Below, in pieces: positions 36,262 to 46,300 of a stretch of 64,000 nucleotides of DNA; positions within the stretch are counted from its first letter, which is position 1; the number at the start of each line of letters is the position of its first letter. The notes beneath the pieces were generated by a model, which was not told the origin of the DNA, made no database searches, and saw only the letters and a program-made list of their open reading frames with translations. Both the position numbers and the translations under genes were made by a program. The stretch is from Dechloromonas sp. TW-R-39-2. Lineage in GTDB: Bacteria; Pseudomonadota; Gammaproteobacteria; Burkholderiales; Rhodocyclaceae. The DNA lies in the NCBI RefSeq assembly GCF_016864195.1, contig NZ_CP045202.1:1829001-1893000 (forward strand), read 5' to 3'.

Positions 36262-37098
36262 ATGGATTTAAAAGATTGGATCCAATTGTTGGCGCTCCCG
36301 TTTGTCGGATGGTTGAGTACGGCAGTATTTACCAACACCAAACGAGCGCAGCGCTTGAAGTTGATTGGTGAGTCTTTCGATGCGATCAGCCAACAGCTGA
36401 CCGACACAGGGAGCGGCAGCAGTTCCCAGAGAAGATTGATCGCCGCTGTTCGAATGCGACGATTTTTCGATAAAGAAGGAGAGTTTGCTATCAGTGAGGT
36501 TTTGATCAAGGAATCAATTAAGCATTTTTCAATAAAAATAAAATTTGTCTGTCCTTATGAAAAAGATGCATTGAGTGTGATTTCGGCTTTGCTTAAAACC
36601 CCTGTTGGAAAAGATGATCCGCAAGTACAAAAGGCGCTTGCCGATAGTCTTGCCTATGCCAATGATCTTTCTGGTGTAGACCTGCAAGGTGCTGATTTGT
36701 CCAATTCGTTTCTTGGGGCAAAATCGTCGGCTGAGCAAATGTCTTTGCGTGAGCTTGATTTTTTTGGTGCAACCTTGATCAAGGCTTCGCTAAAGTACGC
36801 AGATTGTGGGGGGGCGAAATTTGTTCAAGCTGAAATGCGGGAGTGCGTAATGGACTACGGTGATTTTGCCAGTGCAGATTTTCGTGGAGCAAATCTGACA
36901 AAAGCCAGGCTCAAACATGCCAATCTGGAGGAGGCAAATTTTCAAGGAGCGGACCTAACGCAGGCCAATTTCGCCGAAGCCAATCTTTCGGGGGGAGTGT
37001 TTAATGGATGTAAATTGGAAGGTGCTCAATTTAAGGGGGCCAAAGGCATTCCAATTGAAATTATGAAAAGGCTAGATACAGCGAGTATCTATCACTAA
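36262..37098 (+). CDS. Membrane-anchored pentapeptide-repeat protein
   Basis: The 278-residue protein has a hydrophobic N-terminal segment (about 6-23), a helical linker region, and a pentapeptide-repeat domain (about 136-262, A(D/N)LxxA type) that would fold into a right-handed quadrilateral beta-helix. Such repeats occur in DNA-gyrase mimics, effectors and scaffolds. Base composition is strikingly AT-rich: the line 36481-36540 has 17 G+C of 60, against roughly 60 % around it, suggesting horizontal acquisition. It lies seven bases before the TIR-like gene, in the same direction. Confidence 0.85.
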   Translation: MDLKDWIQLLALPFVGWLSTAVFTNTKRAQRLKLIGESFDAISQQLTDTGSGSSSQRRLIAAVRMRRFFDKEGEFAISEVLIKESIKHFSIKIKFVCPYEKDALSVISALLKTPVGKDDPQVQKALADSLAYANDLSGVDLQGADLSNSFLGAKSSAEQMSLRELDFFGATLIKASLKYADCGGAKFVQAEMRECVMDYGDFASADFRGANLTKARLKHANLEEANFQGADLTQANFAEANLSGGVFNGCKLEGAQFKGAKGIPIEIMKRLDTASIYH

Positions 37099-37105
37099 GT
37101 AAGTG

Positions 37106-37570
37106 ATGTCACCAAACCAACCCATGTTGTTCAGTTACAAGCGTGTTTTTTTCTCGCACAATTATCCAATAAATCATTTCCAGCAGATGCTGGTTGAGTC
37201 GGTTGAGTTGTGGCTGGCAAGCAAGGGAATTGAATGTCTGACGGTAAAGTCTACTCACCAGTCTGTTAGCTCAGCCATTACCGAAATTCGTTCACGGATA
37301 CAAATTTCCGATGCGGTTCTGGCTATGGCCTTGCCTAAATCGTCCGAGACCTGTGGTGAGAGTCCGGTTACTACGCCTTGGGTTCACATGGAAGCAGCAA
37401 TGGCTTTGCAAGCAGTAAAGCCATTAGCGCTTATCAAAGACCGACGCTTGCCCTTGAATGGTGTTTTTGATCAGGTGGCGACAAAGATACCTGTTCTCGA
37501 AATCGATACGAATATTAGTCAAGCTGAATTTCTGGTTTTTCTGGAAAAGCTAAGTTTTTATACTGCCTGA
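37106..37570 (+). CDS. Small TIR-like domain protein
   Basis: The 154-residue protein is one predicted alpha/beta domain. It opens with a strand RVFFSHNY, then a helix and a strand, then ISDAVLAMAL, and a helix with W92-V-H-M-E96. This last motif matches the WxxxE arrangement of NAD-cleaving TIR domains such as SARM1, in which the Glu is catalytic. I infer a TIR or TIR-like NADase or cyclic-nucleotide-producing enzyme; the assignment rests on motif reading only. The composition is AT-rich like its partner gene. ATG 37106 is used; GTG 37103 and ATG 37124 are possible. Confidence 0.6.
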   Translation: MSPNQPMLFSYKRVFFSHNYPINHFQQMLVESVELWLASKGIECLTVKSTHQSVSSAITEIRSRIQISDAVLAMALPKSSETCGESPVTTPWVHMEAAMALQAVKPLALIKDRRLPLNGVFDQVATKIPVLEIDTNISQAEFLVFLEKLSFYTA

Positions 37571-37728
37571 AGTATCTGGCTGGTTTTTAGTCAGGTAGTG
37601 GTGTTAAGTTGAAGTCAGTAATCATCCATGATTTCTAATGCTGCAAGCAGCTTGAAAGTACAGCTTTGTTGTGGGAAACCCGGATAATGGCGGCCAATTC
37701 GTTTTGAACGCCATTTTGGAAGCCCCGC

Positions 37729-39921
37729 ATGGAAATCAAGGTCAACTTTCTCGACAAACTTCGTCTCGAGGCCAAATTCGACGACTTCACGGTCATCGCC
37801 GATCAGCCCATCCGCTACAAGGGCGACGGCTCGGCGCCGGGGCCGTTCGATTATTTTTTGGCTTCGTCGGCCTTGTGCGCGGCTTATTTCGTGAAGTTGT
37901 ACTGCGACACGCGCAATATTCCGACTGAGCACATCCGCCTGTCGCAGAACAACATCGTTGATCCGGAAAACCGTTACCAGCAGACTTTCAAGATACAGGT
38001 CGAGCTGCCGCCGGATATTTCGGCCAAGGACCGACTGGGCATCTTGCGCTCCATCGACCGGTGTACCGTGAAAAAGGTCGTGCAGACCGGCCCGGCGTTC
38101 ATCATCGAGGAAGTCGAGAATCTCGATGCCGATGCGCAGGCGCTGCTGACCATCAATCCGGATGCCGAGACGCAGACCTTCATTGCCGGCAAGGATTTGC
38201 CGCTGGAACAGACCATCGCCAACATGTCCGGCCTGCTCGCCGGGTTGGGCATCAAGATCGAGATTGCCTCGTGGCGCAACCTGGTGCCCAATGTCTGGTC
38301 GCTGCACATCCGCGATGCGCATTCACCAATGTGCTTCACCAACGGCAAGGGGGCGACCAAGGAAAGCGCGCTGGCCTCGGCGCTCGGCGAGTACATCGAG
38401 CGCCTGAGCTGCAATCATTTCTACAACGATCAGTTCTGGGGTGAAGAATTCGCCAACGCGCCCTTCGTGCATTACCCGAATGAGCGCTGGTTCAAGCCGG
38501 GCAAGAAAGACGCGCTGCCCAAGGGCCTGCTTGACGACTACTGCCTGGAAATCTACAACCCGGACGGTGAATTGCGCGCCTCGCACCTTTACGACACCAA
38601 CTCGGGCAACACCGAGCGCGGCGTCTGTGCGCTGCCCTACGTCCGTCAGTCGGATGGCGAGACGGTGTATTTCCCGACCAATCTGATCGACAACCTGTTT
38701 CTGAGCAATGGCATGAGCGCCGGCAACACGTTGGTCGAAGCGCAGGTGCAGTGCTTGTCGGAAATCTTCGAGCGCGCCGTCAAGCGCGAAATCCTCGAAG
38801 GTGAAATTGCGCTGCCCGATGTGCCGGCCGAGGTGTTGGCCAAATACCCGGGTATCGTCGCCGGCATCGAAGAGCTGGAGAAGCAGGGCTTCCCGGTGCT
38901 GGTCAAGGATGCCTCGCTGGGCGGTGAATTTCCGGTGATGTGTGTGACCCTGATGAACCCGCGCACCGGCGGCGTTTTCGCCTCCTTCGGCGCGCATCCG
39001 AGCCTGGAAATCGCGCTTGAACGTAGCCTGACCGAACTGCTGCAGGGGCGCAGCTTCGAAGGCCTCAATGATCTGCCGCGGCCGACTTTCGAAAGCAATG
39101 CTGTCACCGAGCCGAACAACTTCGTCGAGCACTTCATCGACTCCAGCGGCGTTGTGTCCTGGCGCTTCTTCAGTGCCAAGGCCGACTACGAATTCGTCGA
39201 GTGGGATTTCTCCGGCCACGGTGAAAACTCCAACGCCGATGAAGCCGCCACGCTGTTCGGCATTCTTGAAGCCATGGGCAAGGAAGTGTACATGGCCGTT
39301 TACGATCAGCTTGGTGCCAACGCCTGTCGCATCCTGGTGCCCGGCTATTCGGAAATCTACCCGGTTGACGACCTGATCTGGGACAACACCAACAAGGCGC
39401 TCGCCTTCCGCGAAGACATTCTCAACCTGCATAGCCTCGACGACGCCGGCCTGGCAGCCTTGCTGGAGCGCCTGGAAGAGAGCGAACTCGATGACTACAC
39501 CGACATCATCACGCTGATCGGTGTCGAATTCGACGAGAACACCGACTGGGGGCAGCTGACCATCCTCGAACTCAAGCTCCTGATCAACCTCGCGCTGCAG
39601 GATTTCGAGGCGGCCAAGGAACAGGTCGAAGCCTATCTGCAGTACAACGAAAACACCGCAGAGCGCGGCCTGTTCTACCAGGCGGTCAATGTGGTGCTGG
39701 AAGTGCTGCTCGATGACGAGTTGGAACTGGAAGACTACGAGCCCAACTTCCGTCGCATGTTCGGCAACGAACGTATGAACGCCGTGCTTGGCTCGGTCGA
39801 TGGCAGCCTCCGTTTCCACGGCCTGACCCCGACCAATATGCAGCTCGAAGGCCTCGACCGACACCAGCGGCTGATCGACAGCTATCGCAAGGCGCATGCG
39901 GCGCGGGGCAGGGTGGCTTGA
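37729..39921 (+). CDS. OsmC-YcaO fusion protein
   Basis: The 730-residue protein begins with an OsmC-like domain (residues 1-130) that keeps both peroxidase-type cysteines (Cys50 and Cys112). A YcaO domain (about 170-560) follows, with ATP-site segments such as SALGEYIERLSCNHF and ECLSEIFERAVKRE-like helices, and then a helical TPR-like tail (about 600-720). YcaO enzymes activate amide backbones with ATP (thiazoline/oxazoline or thioamide formation). E. coli YcaO has been linked to RimO methylthiolation of ribosomal protein S12. No peptide precursor is nearby. The 158 bases before it hold no gene. Confidence 0.92.
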   Translation: MEIKVNFLDKLRLEAKFDDFTVIADQPIRYKGDGSAPGPFDYFLASSALCAAYFVKLYCDTRNIPTEHIRLSQNNIVDPENRYQQTFKIQVELPPDISAKDRLGILRSIDRCTVKKVVQTGPAFIIEEVENLDADAQALLTINPDAETQTFIAGKDLPLEQTIANMSGLLAGLGIKIEIASWRNLVPNVWSLHIRDAHSPMCFTNGKGATKESALASALGEYIERLSCNHFYNDQFWGEEFANAPFVHYPNERWFKPGKKDALPKGLLDDYCLEIYNPDGELRASHLYDTNSGNTERGVCALPYVRQSDGETVYFPTNLIDNLFLSNGMSAGNTLVEAQVQCLSEIFERAVKREILEGEIALPDVPAEVLAKYPGIVAGIEELEKQGFPVLVKDASLGGEFPVMCVTLMNPRTGGVFASFGAHPSLEIALERSLTELLQGRSFEGLNDLPRPTFESNAVTEPNNFVEHFIDSSGVVSWRFFSAKADYEFVEWDFSGHGENSNADEAATLFGILEAMGKEVYMAVYDQLGANACRILVPGYSEIYPVDDLIWDNTNKALAFREDILNLHSLDDAGLAALLERLEESELDDYTDIITLIGVEFDENTDWGQLTILELKLLINLALQDFEAAKEQVEAYLQYNENTAERGLFYQAVNVVLEVLLDDELELEDYEPNFRRMFGNERMNAVLGSVDGSLRFHGLTPTNMQLEGLDRHQRLIDSYRKAHAARGRVA

Positions 39922-39964
39922 CCTGACCGAACCGGACGTTTGTAACCGACAGAACTTTTGATCC

Positions 39965-39987
39965 GTGTGGGTTTCAGAAATCCACAC
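39965..39987. promoter_or_regulatory. Inverted repeat upstream of the metal efflux operon
   Basis: GTGTGGGTTT-CAG-AAATCCACAC forms a 10-bp arm palindrome (one G-T pair), followed by TTCTG. It lies 19 bases before the first gene. It could be an operator for a metal-responsive regulator or a weak terminator of ycaO. Confidence 0.5.
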
Positions 39988-40005
39988 TTCTGTTACATTG
40001 CGGCC

Positions 40006-40386
40006 ATGCGTTCCCTGATTCGCTCCCTCTCTCGTGCCATGCTGTTCGTCATGCTGGTCACCGTCTTCGCGCCGAGTTTCGGCTGGGAAGCCGTGTCCGC
40101 GACAGTTGGCCACGAAGAAATGGCGGTCGCCGATCAGGATGTGCATATGGCGCATGAAGCGCACGCCGACTGCGATGGCTGCGACAGCCATGCGGCAGCA
40201 CCGTGCGACGATCTTCGCCACCATTGTTGTCCCGGCCACGTATTGGGGCACATGAGTGGTGGAATCACGAGCATTTCGACGCCGATTTTGCCTTTGCCGC
40301 AGCTTTTCGCGGTCAACGGTCAAACCGACCGCTTTTCCTCGCGCATTCCCGAAGGGCTCGAACGCCCGCCCAGATTCGCCGCCTGA
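40006..40386 (+). CDS. Exported His/Cys-rich protein, probable metal-binding accessory
   Basis: The 126-residue protein has a signal peptide (about 1-25) and a mature part crowded with His and Cys (HMAHEAHADCDGCDSH and HHCCPGH). Such clusters usually bind soft or transition metals. It is the first gene of the RND efflux operon, so a periplasmic metal scavenging or sensing role is likely. I do not recognise a named family; CopL/DUF2946-like proteins are comparable. Confidence 0.7.
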   Translation: MRSLIRSLSRAMLFVMLVTVFAPSFGWEAVSATVGHEEMAVADQDVHMAHEAHADCDGCDSHAAAPCDDLRHHCCPGHVLGHMSGGITSISTPILPLPQLFAVNGQTDRFSSRIPEGLERPPRFAA

Positions 40387-40487
40387 TCCGCGGCGGTCTG
40401 CCCATTTTCCTTGATGTTTGAAGGCCCTTTGCGGGCCTGATGCGGCATGCCGCCGGTTGTTCGAATCTTGCAACCGGAGGAATCCCC

Positions 40488-41696
40488 ATGCGAAGCCTTT
40501 TCAGCATCGCACCTGTTATTGTTTTAAGTTGGTCAGTCAGCCTGCCTGTGCTGGCCGAAACGCGCCTGGCCCAGGCGTTTGAACAAGCCTGGCAACGTCA
40601 GCCGGCCGCGGCCGCCCTGGCTGAGCGCGAACGTGGCGTGGCGGCGCAAATACGTGCTGCCAGCGCGTGGACCGCGACACCGCCGAGTCTTGAACTGGCG
40701 ACGCGCAGCGATCGTTTCAATCAGCGCAATGGCGCCCAGGAGCATGAAGTCGGCCTGGTCTTGCCGCTCTGGCTGCCCGGTGAGCGCAGCAGCAGCCAGG
40801 CATTGGCCGAAGCCGAGGGGCTGGCTCTGAATGGTCGTGAACAAAGCCTGCGCCTGCGTCTGGCCCAGCTTTTTCGCGAAACCTGGTGGAACTGGCAGTT
40901 GGCCGAAAATGAGTCCGCGCTGGCTGGTGAACGGGTGAATGCGGCTCGCCGCTTGCGCGATGACGTAGCCCGCCGTTTTGCCGCGGGTGATTTGTCGCGC
41001 GCCGATCTGAACCAGGCGGAAGGTGCCTTGGCGCAGTCCCAGGCATTGCAGGCCGAAACGCTTGCCCAACAGCTGACGGCCAGCTATCGCCTTGAAAGCC
41101 TGACCGGCCAGCCGGTCGACACGGCGAATGTCCAGCCGGAGCCCGTACCGGCCGGCGCCGCTACCCGGCATCCCGCGCTGCAGGCGCTTCAGGCACGGCT
41201 TGAAGTGGCTCGCCGCAATGTCGATCTGGCTCGCGCCCAGACCCGGGCCAATCCTGAAATCGCCTTGTCGACGCGGCGCGACCGCAGCGCCACCGGCGAA
41301 CCGGTCGATCAGACTTGGGCGCTGGCCTTGCGCATTCCGTTCTCATCCGGCCCGCGTCAGGATGCAAGAGTGGCGACGGCCAATGCCGAAGCCATCGAAC
41401 TGGGCATCGAGCTTGAACGCGAGCAGGAGCGCATGACACGCGAAACCGCCGCCGTGCAATTGCAACTTGCCGCCGCCCGGCAGCAACTTTCGGCCGCCGA
41501 GCAGCGTCGTCGCCTGGCACTTGAGAACCGTGGCTTTTACGAAAAATCATTCCGCCTTGGCGAAAGCGATCTACCGACGCGCTTGCGCATCGAAAGCGAG
41601 GCTTTCGAGGCCGAACGGGCATTGGGCCGGACGCGCATCGCGCTGGCCCTGACCATCTCGCAATTGCGCCAGAGTCTTGGCCTGCTGCCGGAATAA
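40488..41696 (+). CDS. Outer-membrane efflux channel, TolC/CzcC family
   Basis: The 402-residue protein has a signal peptide (cleavage near LAETR) and two repeated helical hairpins of the TolC fold. Its length fits the CzcC/CusC group. A perfect GGAGGA ribosome site precedes the ATG. It would form the trimeric outer-membrane duct for the pump encoded downstream. A GC-rich hairpin (40422-40438) lies in the gap before it. Confidence 0.9.
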   Translation: MRSLFSIAPVIVLSWSVSLPVLAETRLAQAFEQAWQRQPAAAALAERERGVAAQIRAASAWTATPPSLELATRSDRFNQRNGAQEHEVGLVLPLWLPGERSSSQALAEAEGLALNGREQSLRLRLAQLFRETWWNWQLAENESALAGERVNAARRLRDDVARRFAAGDLSRADLNQAEGALAQSQALQAETLAQQLTASYRLESLTGQPVDTANVQPEPVPAGAATRHPALQALQARLEVARRNVDLARAQTRANPEIALSTRRDRSATGEPVDQTWALALRIPFSSGPRQDARVATANAEAIELGIELEREQERMTRETAAVQLQLAAARQQLSAAEQRRRLALENRGFYEKSFRLGESDLPTRLRIESEAFEAERALGRTRIALALTISQLRQSLGLLPE

Positions 41697-41707
41697 GGAG
41701 TTATCTG

Positions 41708-42202
41708 ATGAAATTACGATATTTATGCTGGTTGACCGCAGCATGGCTGCTGGCCAGCAATGGATACGCTGCTGCTGGCGAAATTCCCGTCGCACTGGCG
41801 GAAAGCGACAGTTTCGAAGTCGTCGGGCGGCTTGAGTCCGAAGGCCTTGTCTTTTATGTCGACCGCAGTGACAGCAACGCCCCTGTGCTCGGTGCCCAGC
41901 TTGAAATCGAGCAGGGCGGGGTGAGCCGCAAGGCTGTTTTTCGTCCGGAGCAGGGCGATTACCTGGTGGCTGACGGCGAATGGCTGAAGACCCTGCGCCA
42001 GCCCGGAGAGCATCTGCTCGGCGTGACCCTGGTGGCCGGCGAGGAAAGCGATCTGCTCAGTCTGAATCTTGATGTGCATGCCGAGTCGACCGCAGCAATC
42101 AAGGTCGATGGCTGGGGGAGCATGCTGGCCGGCGCGGCCGTATTGATCAGCTTGCTTGGCCTGTTGATCCTGAGCCGCTTTCGCAAAGGAGCCGCCAAAT
42201 GA
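41708..42202 (+). CDS. Periplasmic protein with C-terminal membrane anchor, efflux-operon accessory
   Basis: The 164-residue protein has a signal peptide (about 1-23), a beta-rich soluble domain, and a C-terminal membrane helix (about 138-157) followed by a basic tail. Similar small proteins occur between the channel and adaptor genes in some heavy-metal RND operons, but no function is known. Its end overlaps the adaptor start by four bases. Confidence 0.65.
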   Translation: MKLRYLCWLTAAWLLASNGYAAAGEIPVALAESDSFEVVGRLESEGLVFYVDRSDSNAPVLGAQLEIEQGGVSRKAVFRPEQGDYLVADGEWLKTLRQPGEHLLGVTLVAGEESDLLSLNLDVHAESTAAIKVDGWGSMLAGAAVLISLLGLLILSRFRKGAAK

Positions 42203-43305
42203 GCCGGGCTATCGTTTTCGCCGCGCTGCTTGCCGGGATCAATCTGTCAGTCATGGCGCACGAAGGGCATGACGACGAGAAAAAACCGGCTGCCGTGCTC
42301 GGGAGTTCGCCGCTGCGTCTGCCGGATGGCGCTATTTTCCTGCCCAAGTCGGCGCAGCGTGGCATGGGGGTTTTAACCCTGAAAACCGCCGAGGCGGAAT
42401 TACCGAAAAGTATCGAACTGCCCGGTCGGGTGATCATGGACCCGCATCTCGGCGGTCGGGTTCAGGCGATGATTCCGGGCCGTATCGAAGCTGCCGGACC
42501 GCATGGTTTACCGGCCGCCGGCAGCAAGGTGAAAAAAGGCGAGGTGCTGGCCTGGGTCGTGCCCTCGGCCGGGGCCATTGAGCGAGCCAACCAGTCGGCC
42601 CTGCTGGCTGAGTTGAAGGCCAGTCTCGGGCTGGCTGAAAAGCGTCTGAATCGTCTGCATGAACTGGCGGATACGGTGCCCAAGAAGGAAATCGAAGCCT
42701 CGGAAAGCGAGGTCGCCAGTCTGAAAGGCCGGCTGGCCGCTGTCGGCGGTGGCTTGTCAGGGCGTGAAGCCTTGGTGGCGCCGGTTGGCGGTGTGCTGGC
42801 GGCGAGTAATGCGGTCGTCGGTCAGGTGGTTGAGCCACGCGAGTTGATTTTCGAGATCATCGATCCGGACAGCCTGCATATCGAAGCGACTGCCTATGAT
42901 CCGCTGGCGCTCGATCAGGTGGCCGAGGCGACGGTTGCCCTCGGTGAGCGCAGCGTCAGGCTGAGTTATGTCGGTGCGCCGCGCCGCCTGCGCGAACAAG
43001 CCTTGCCCTTGATTTTCGAAAACCATGCCACCGGTGCCGGATTGACCCTGCCGCTGGGCCAGCCAGTCAAGATCCAGGTCAGGATGAAGACGATGCTGCG
43101 CGGCATGCCATTGCCGATGGCCGCCCTGACGCGCAATGCGGCAAATCAGACGATTGTCTGGGTCAAGGCCCAGCCGGAGCGTTTTGAAGCCCGTGTCGTC
43201 CAGACACAGCCGCTCGACGGGGTTCAGGTGCTGGTCAGCACCGGTTTGAAGCCCGATGAGCGCGTCGTGATCCAGGGTGCCAGCCTGATTTCGCAGATTC
43301 GCTAG
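42199..43305 (+). CDS. RND efflux periplasmic adaptor (CzcB/CusB-like)
   Basis: The 368-residue protein has a signal peptide, a His-rich N-terminus (AHEGHDDEK), a lipoyl/barrel-sandwich core interrupted by a helical hairpin (about 120-180) and a beta-barrel domain. This is the membrane-fusion-protein plan. The N-terminal HEGHDD may bind metal before transfer to the pump, as in CusB. Overlap with the upstream gene and a 10-base gap to the pump show one operon. Confidence 0.92.
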   Translation: MSRAIVFAALLAGINLSVMAHEGHDDEKKPAAVLGSSPLRLPDGAIFLPKSAQRGMGVLTLKTAEAELPKSIELPGRVIMDPHLGGRVQAMIPGRIEAAGPHGLPAAGSKVKKGEVLAWVVPSAGAIERANQSALLAELKASLGLAEKRLNRLHELADTVPKKEIEASESEVASLKGRLAAVGGGLSGREALVAPVGGVLAASNAVVGQVVEPRELIFEIIDPDSLHIEATAYDPLALDQVAEATVALGERSVRLSYVGAPRRLREQALPLIFENHATGAGLTLPLGQPVKIQVRMKTMLRGMPLPMAALTRNAANQTIVWVKAQPERFEARVVQTQPLDGVQVLVSTGLKPDERVVIQGASLISQIR

Positions 43306-43315
43306 GAGCGCCGAC

Positions 43316-46300
43316 ATGTTCCAGTGGATTGTTGAAAAAAGTCTTGCCAGCCGGCTGTTCGTGCTGGTCGCCGCCGTTGTCCTGATGCTCTGGGGCGGCA
43401 TTCAGGCGACCCGTTTGCCGGTCGATGTCTTTCCCGATCTGAACAAGCCGACCGTCACGGTGATGACCGAGTCGGGCGGCATGGCGCCGGAAGAGGTCGA
43501 ACAGTTGATCAGTTTTCCGCTCGAAACGACGATGAGCGGCTTGTCCGGCGTGTCGGGCATCCGTTCGGTATCGAGCGCCGGGTTGTCCTTCGTCTATATC
43601 AGTTTCGACTGGGGCGTCGATATCTACCGCGCTCGGCAAATGGTCAGCGAACGCCTGTCGGCGCTCGAATCGGTGTTGCCGCCGGGTATCCAGCCGCGGA
43701 TGGGGCCGGTGTCGTCGATCATGGGTGAAATCATGCTGGTGGCGATTCCGATTGTCGGGGAAAGCGCCGGCCATTCAGTCAACGCCAAGGCTGCTCGCGA
43801 ATACGCCGACTGGGTGTTGCGTCCTCGCCTGATGGCGATTTCCGGCGTCTCGCAGGTGATTCCGGTGGGCGGCGAAGTGCGGCAATTCCAGGTGCAACCT
43901 GATACGCAGCGCATGGCGACATTGGGGATCGGCCTTGATCAGATCGAAGCGGCGGTCAAAGGGTTTGCGGCCAACACCTCCGGTGGCTTCCTCGAACTGA
44001 ATGGTCGTGAATACCTGATTCGCCACCTCGGGCGCAGTGCCCGGCTGGATGATTTGAAGAATCTGGCCCTGACGGCCCGCGATGGTCAGCCGATTCTGCT
44101 TCGCCAGGTGGCTGAAGTCGGTTTTTCGGCGGCGATCAAGCGCGGTGATGGTGGCTTCAGCGATCAAAAAGGCAGCGTCCCGGCGGTGCTGCTCAGTATC
44201 CAGAAGCAGCCGACGGCCGATACGGTCGACCTGACAAAACGTATCGAAACCGCGTTGTCCGACCTCAAGGGCAGTGTGCCGCAGGGGATGTCTGCGCCGA
44301 AGGTGATTTTCCGCCAGGCCGATTTCATCGAGTCGTCGATCGGCAACCTGCAGCTGAAATTGTTGATGGCCGGTTGCCTGGTGGCCGGCGTGCTCTTCTT
44401 CTTCCTCGGCAATCTGCGAACCATGCTGATTTCGCTGACCGCCATTCCGCTGTCCATCCTGATCGCGGTGCTGGTCTTCAAGTGGCTGGGTTTGTCGATC
44501 AATACCATGACCCTGGGCGGTCTGGCGATTGCAATTGGCGAACTGGTCGACGATGCCGTGGTCGATGTCGAGAACATCCTGCGTCGCTTGCGCGAGAAAG
44601 CTGCCCGTGGCGAGCCGTATTCGGTGTTCCGGACGGTGATCGATGCCTCGCTCGAAGTGCGTACGGCGATTGTGTATGCGACGCTGATCATCGCGCTCGT
44701 CTTCGTTCCGCTATTTGCCTTGCCGGGGATAGAAGGGCGCCTGTTCGTGCCGCTCGGCGTGGCTTACATTGTTTCGATCCTGGCTTCGCTGATCGTCTCG
44801 GTCGTTGTCACGCCGGTCTTGTCGTCTTACTTGCTGCCGGCGCTGGTGGCGCAGGATCACGGTGAAACGCGGCTGGTCATCCGGCTCAAGGCGGCTTACC
44901 GCCAGGCGCTGGAAAAAGTGCTGCAGGCACCGCGCCTGCCGATTGCGCTGGCCGGCTTTGCCGTTGTGCTGGCAATGCTGGCCGTGCCGTTTTTTCCAAC
45001 CACTTTTTTGCCGCCGTTCAATGAAGGTTCGATCACGCTCGGCCTGCGCCTGAATCCGGGCGCCACCTTGTCCGAATCGATCCGGATTGCGACAACGGCT
45101 GAGGCCGCCCTGCGCAGCCTGCCCGAAATCGAGCATCTCGGTCGTCGTACCGGCCGGGCCGAACTCGACGAACATGCCGAGGGCGTTCATGTTACCGAGC
45201 TGGAAATTCGCCTTAAATCCGGCGGTCGACCGAAGGAAGCGATTTATGCCGACATTCGCCAGCGCTTGAAGGATCTGCCGGCCAGCCTCAGTCTGGGGCA
45301 GCCGATTGCCCACCGGATCGATCACATGCTGTCCGGCGTGCGGGCGCAGATGGCCATCAAGCTGTTCGGCGAAGACCTCGATACCCTGCGCGCCCAGGCT
45401 GGATTGTTGCGTGAGCGGCTGGCCAAAATCGACGGCATGGCCGATCTGGAAATCGAAAAGCAGGTGCTGGCACCGCAAATCAAGGTACGGGTCGATTTCG
45501 ATGCGGCGGCGCGCTACGGCATTTCGACGGCCCAGCTGACGCGCACGCTGCAGACGCTGGTCGATGGCGAAAAGGTGACGCAGATTGTCGAAGGCAACCG
45601 GCGTATCGATCTGGTCGTTCGTCTGCCTGAGTCGGCCCGTTCGCTCGAAGGCTTGAAAAACCTGCTGGTCGAAACGCCGGGCGGCCGCATTCCGCTGTCC
45701 AAACTGGCCAGCATCGAAGATGCCGATGGGCCGAACCAGATCACCCGCGACGAAGGCCGGCGGCGCATCGTCATCTCGGCCAATGCGCAGGGCAGGGCGC
45801 TGTCCGATGTGGTCGCCGACCTGCGTGCAGCGGTGGCTGACTTTCCTTTGCCGGAAGGTTATTTCATCACGCTGGGCGGGCAATTCCAGGCGCAGGAGGA
45901 AGCGGCTAAATTGATTTCCTTGCTGGCAATCGGGTCGACCGTGCTGATCTTCATGGTTCTGTTCAGCCGCTATCAATCCGCACTACTCGCCGGCCTGATC
46001 ATGGCCAATGTGCCGCTGGCGCTGGTTGGCAGCGTACTGGGCTTGTGGCTGTCCGGCCAGCCGCTGTCGGTCGCGGCGCTGATCGGTTTCATCACGCTGG
46101 CCGGCATCGCGACGCGCAACGGCATTTTGAAAATCAGCCATTACCTCAACCTGATGCGCTTCGAAGGCGAGGTTTTTGGCGTGCCGATGATCGTCCGCGG
46201 TTCGCTTGAGCGCCTGACACCGGTGCTGATGACCGCGCTGGTTGCCGCTTTCGCGCTGGCGCCGCTGCTCTTCGAGGCCGAACAGCCAGGCACCGAAATC

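Noticed and set aside
38323..40473. Very long minus-strand open frame (over 700 codons) opposite the YcaO gene
   Set aside because: It mirrors the codon structure of the YcaO gene in a high-G+C genome, has no ribosome site, no recognisable domain and covers two plus-strand genes with clear families.
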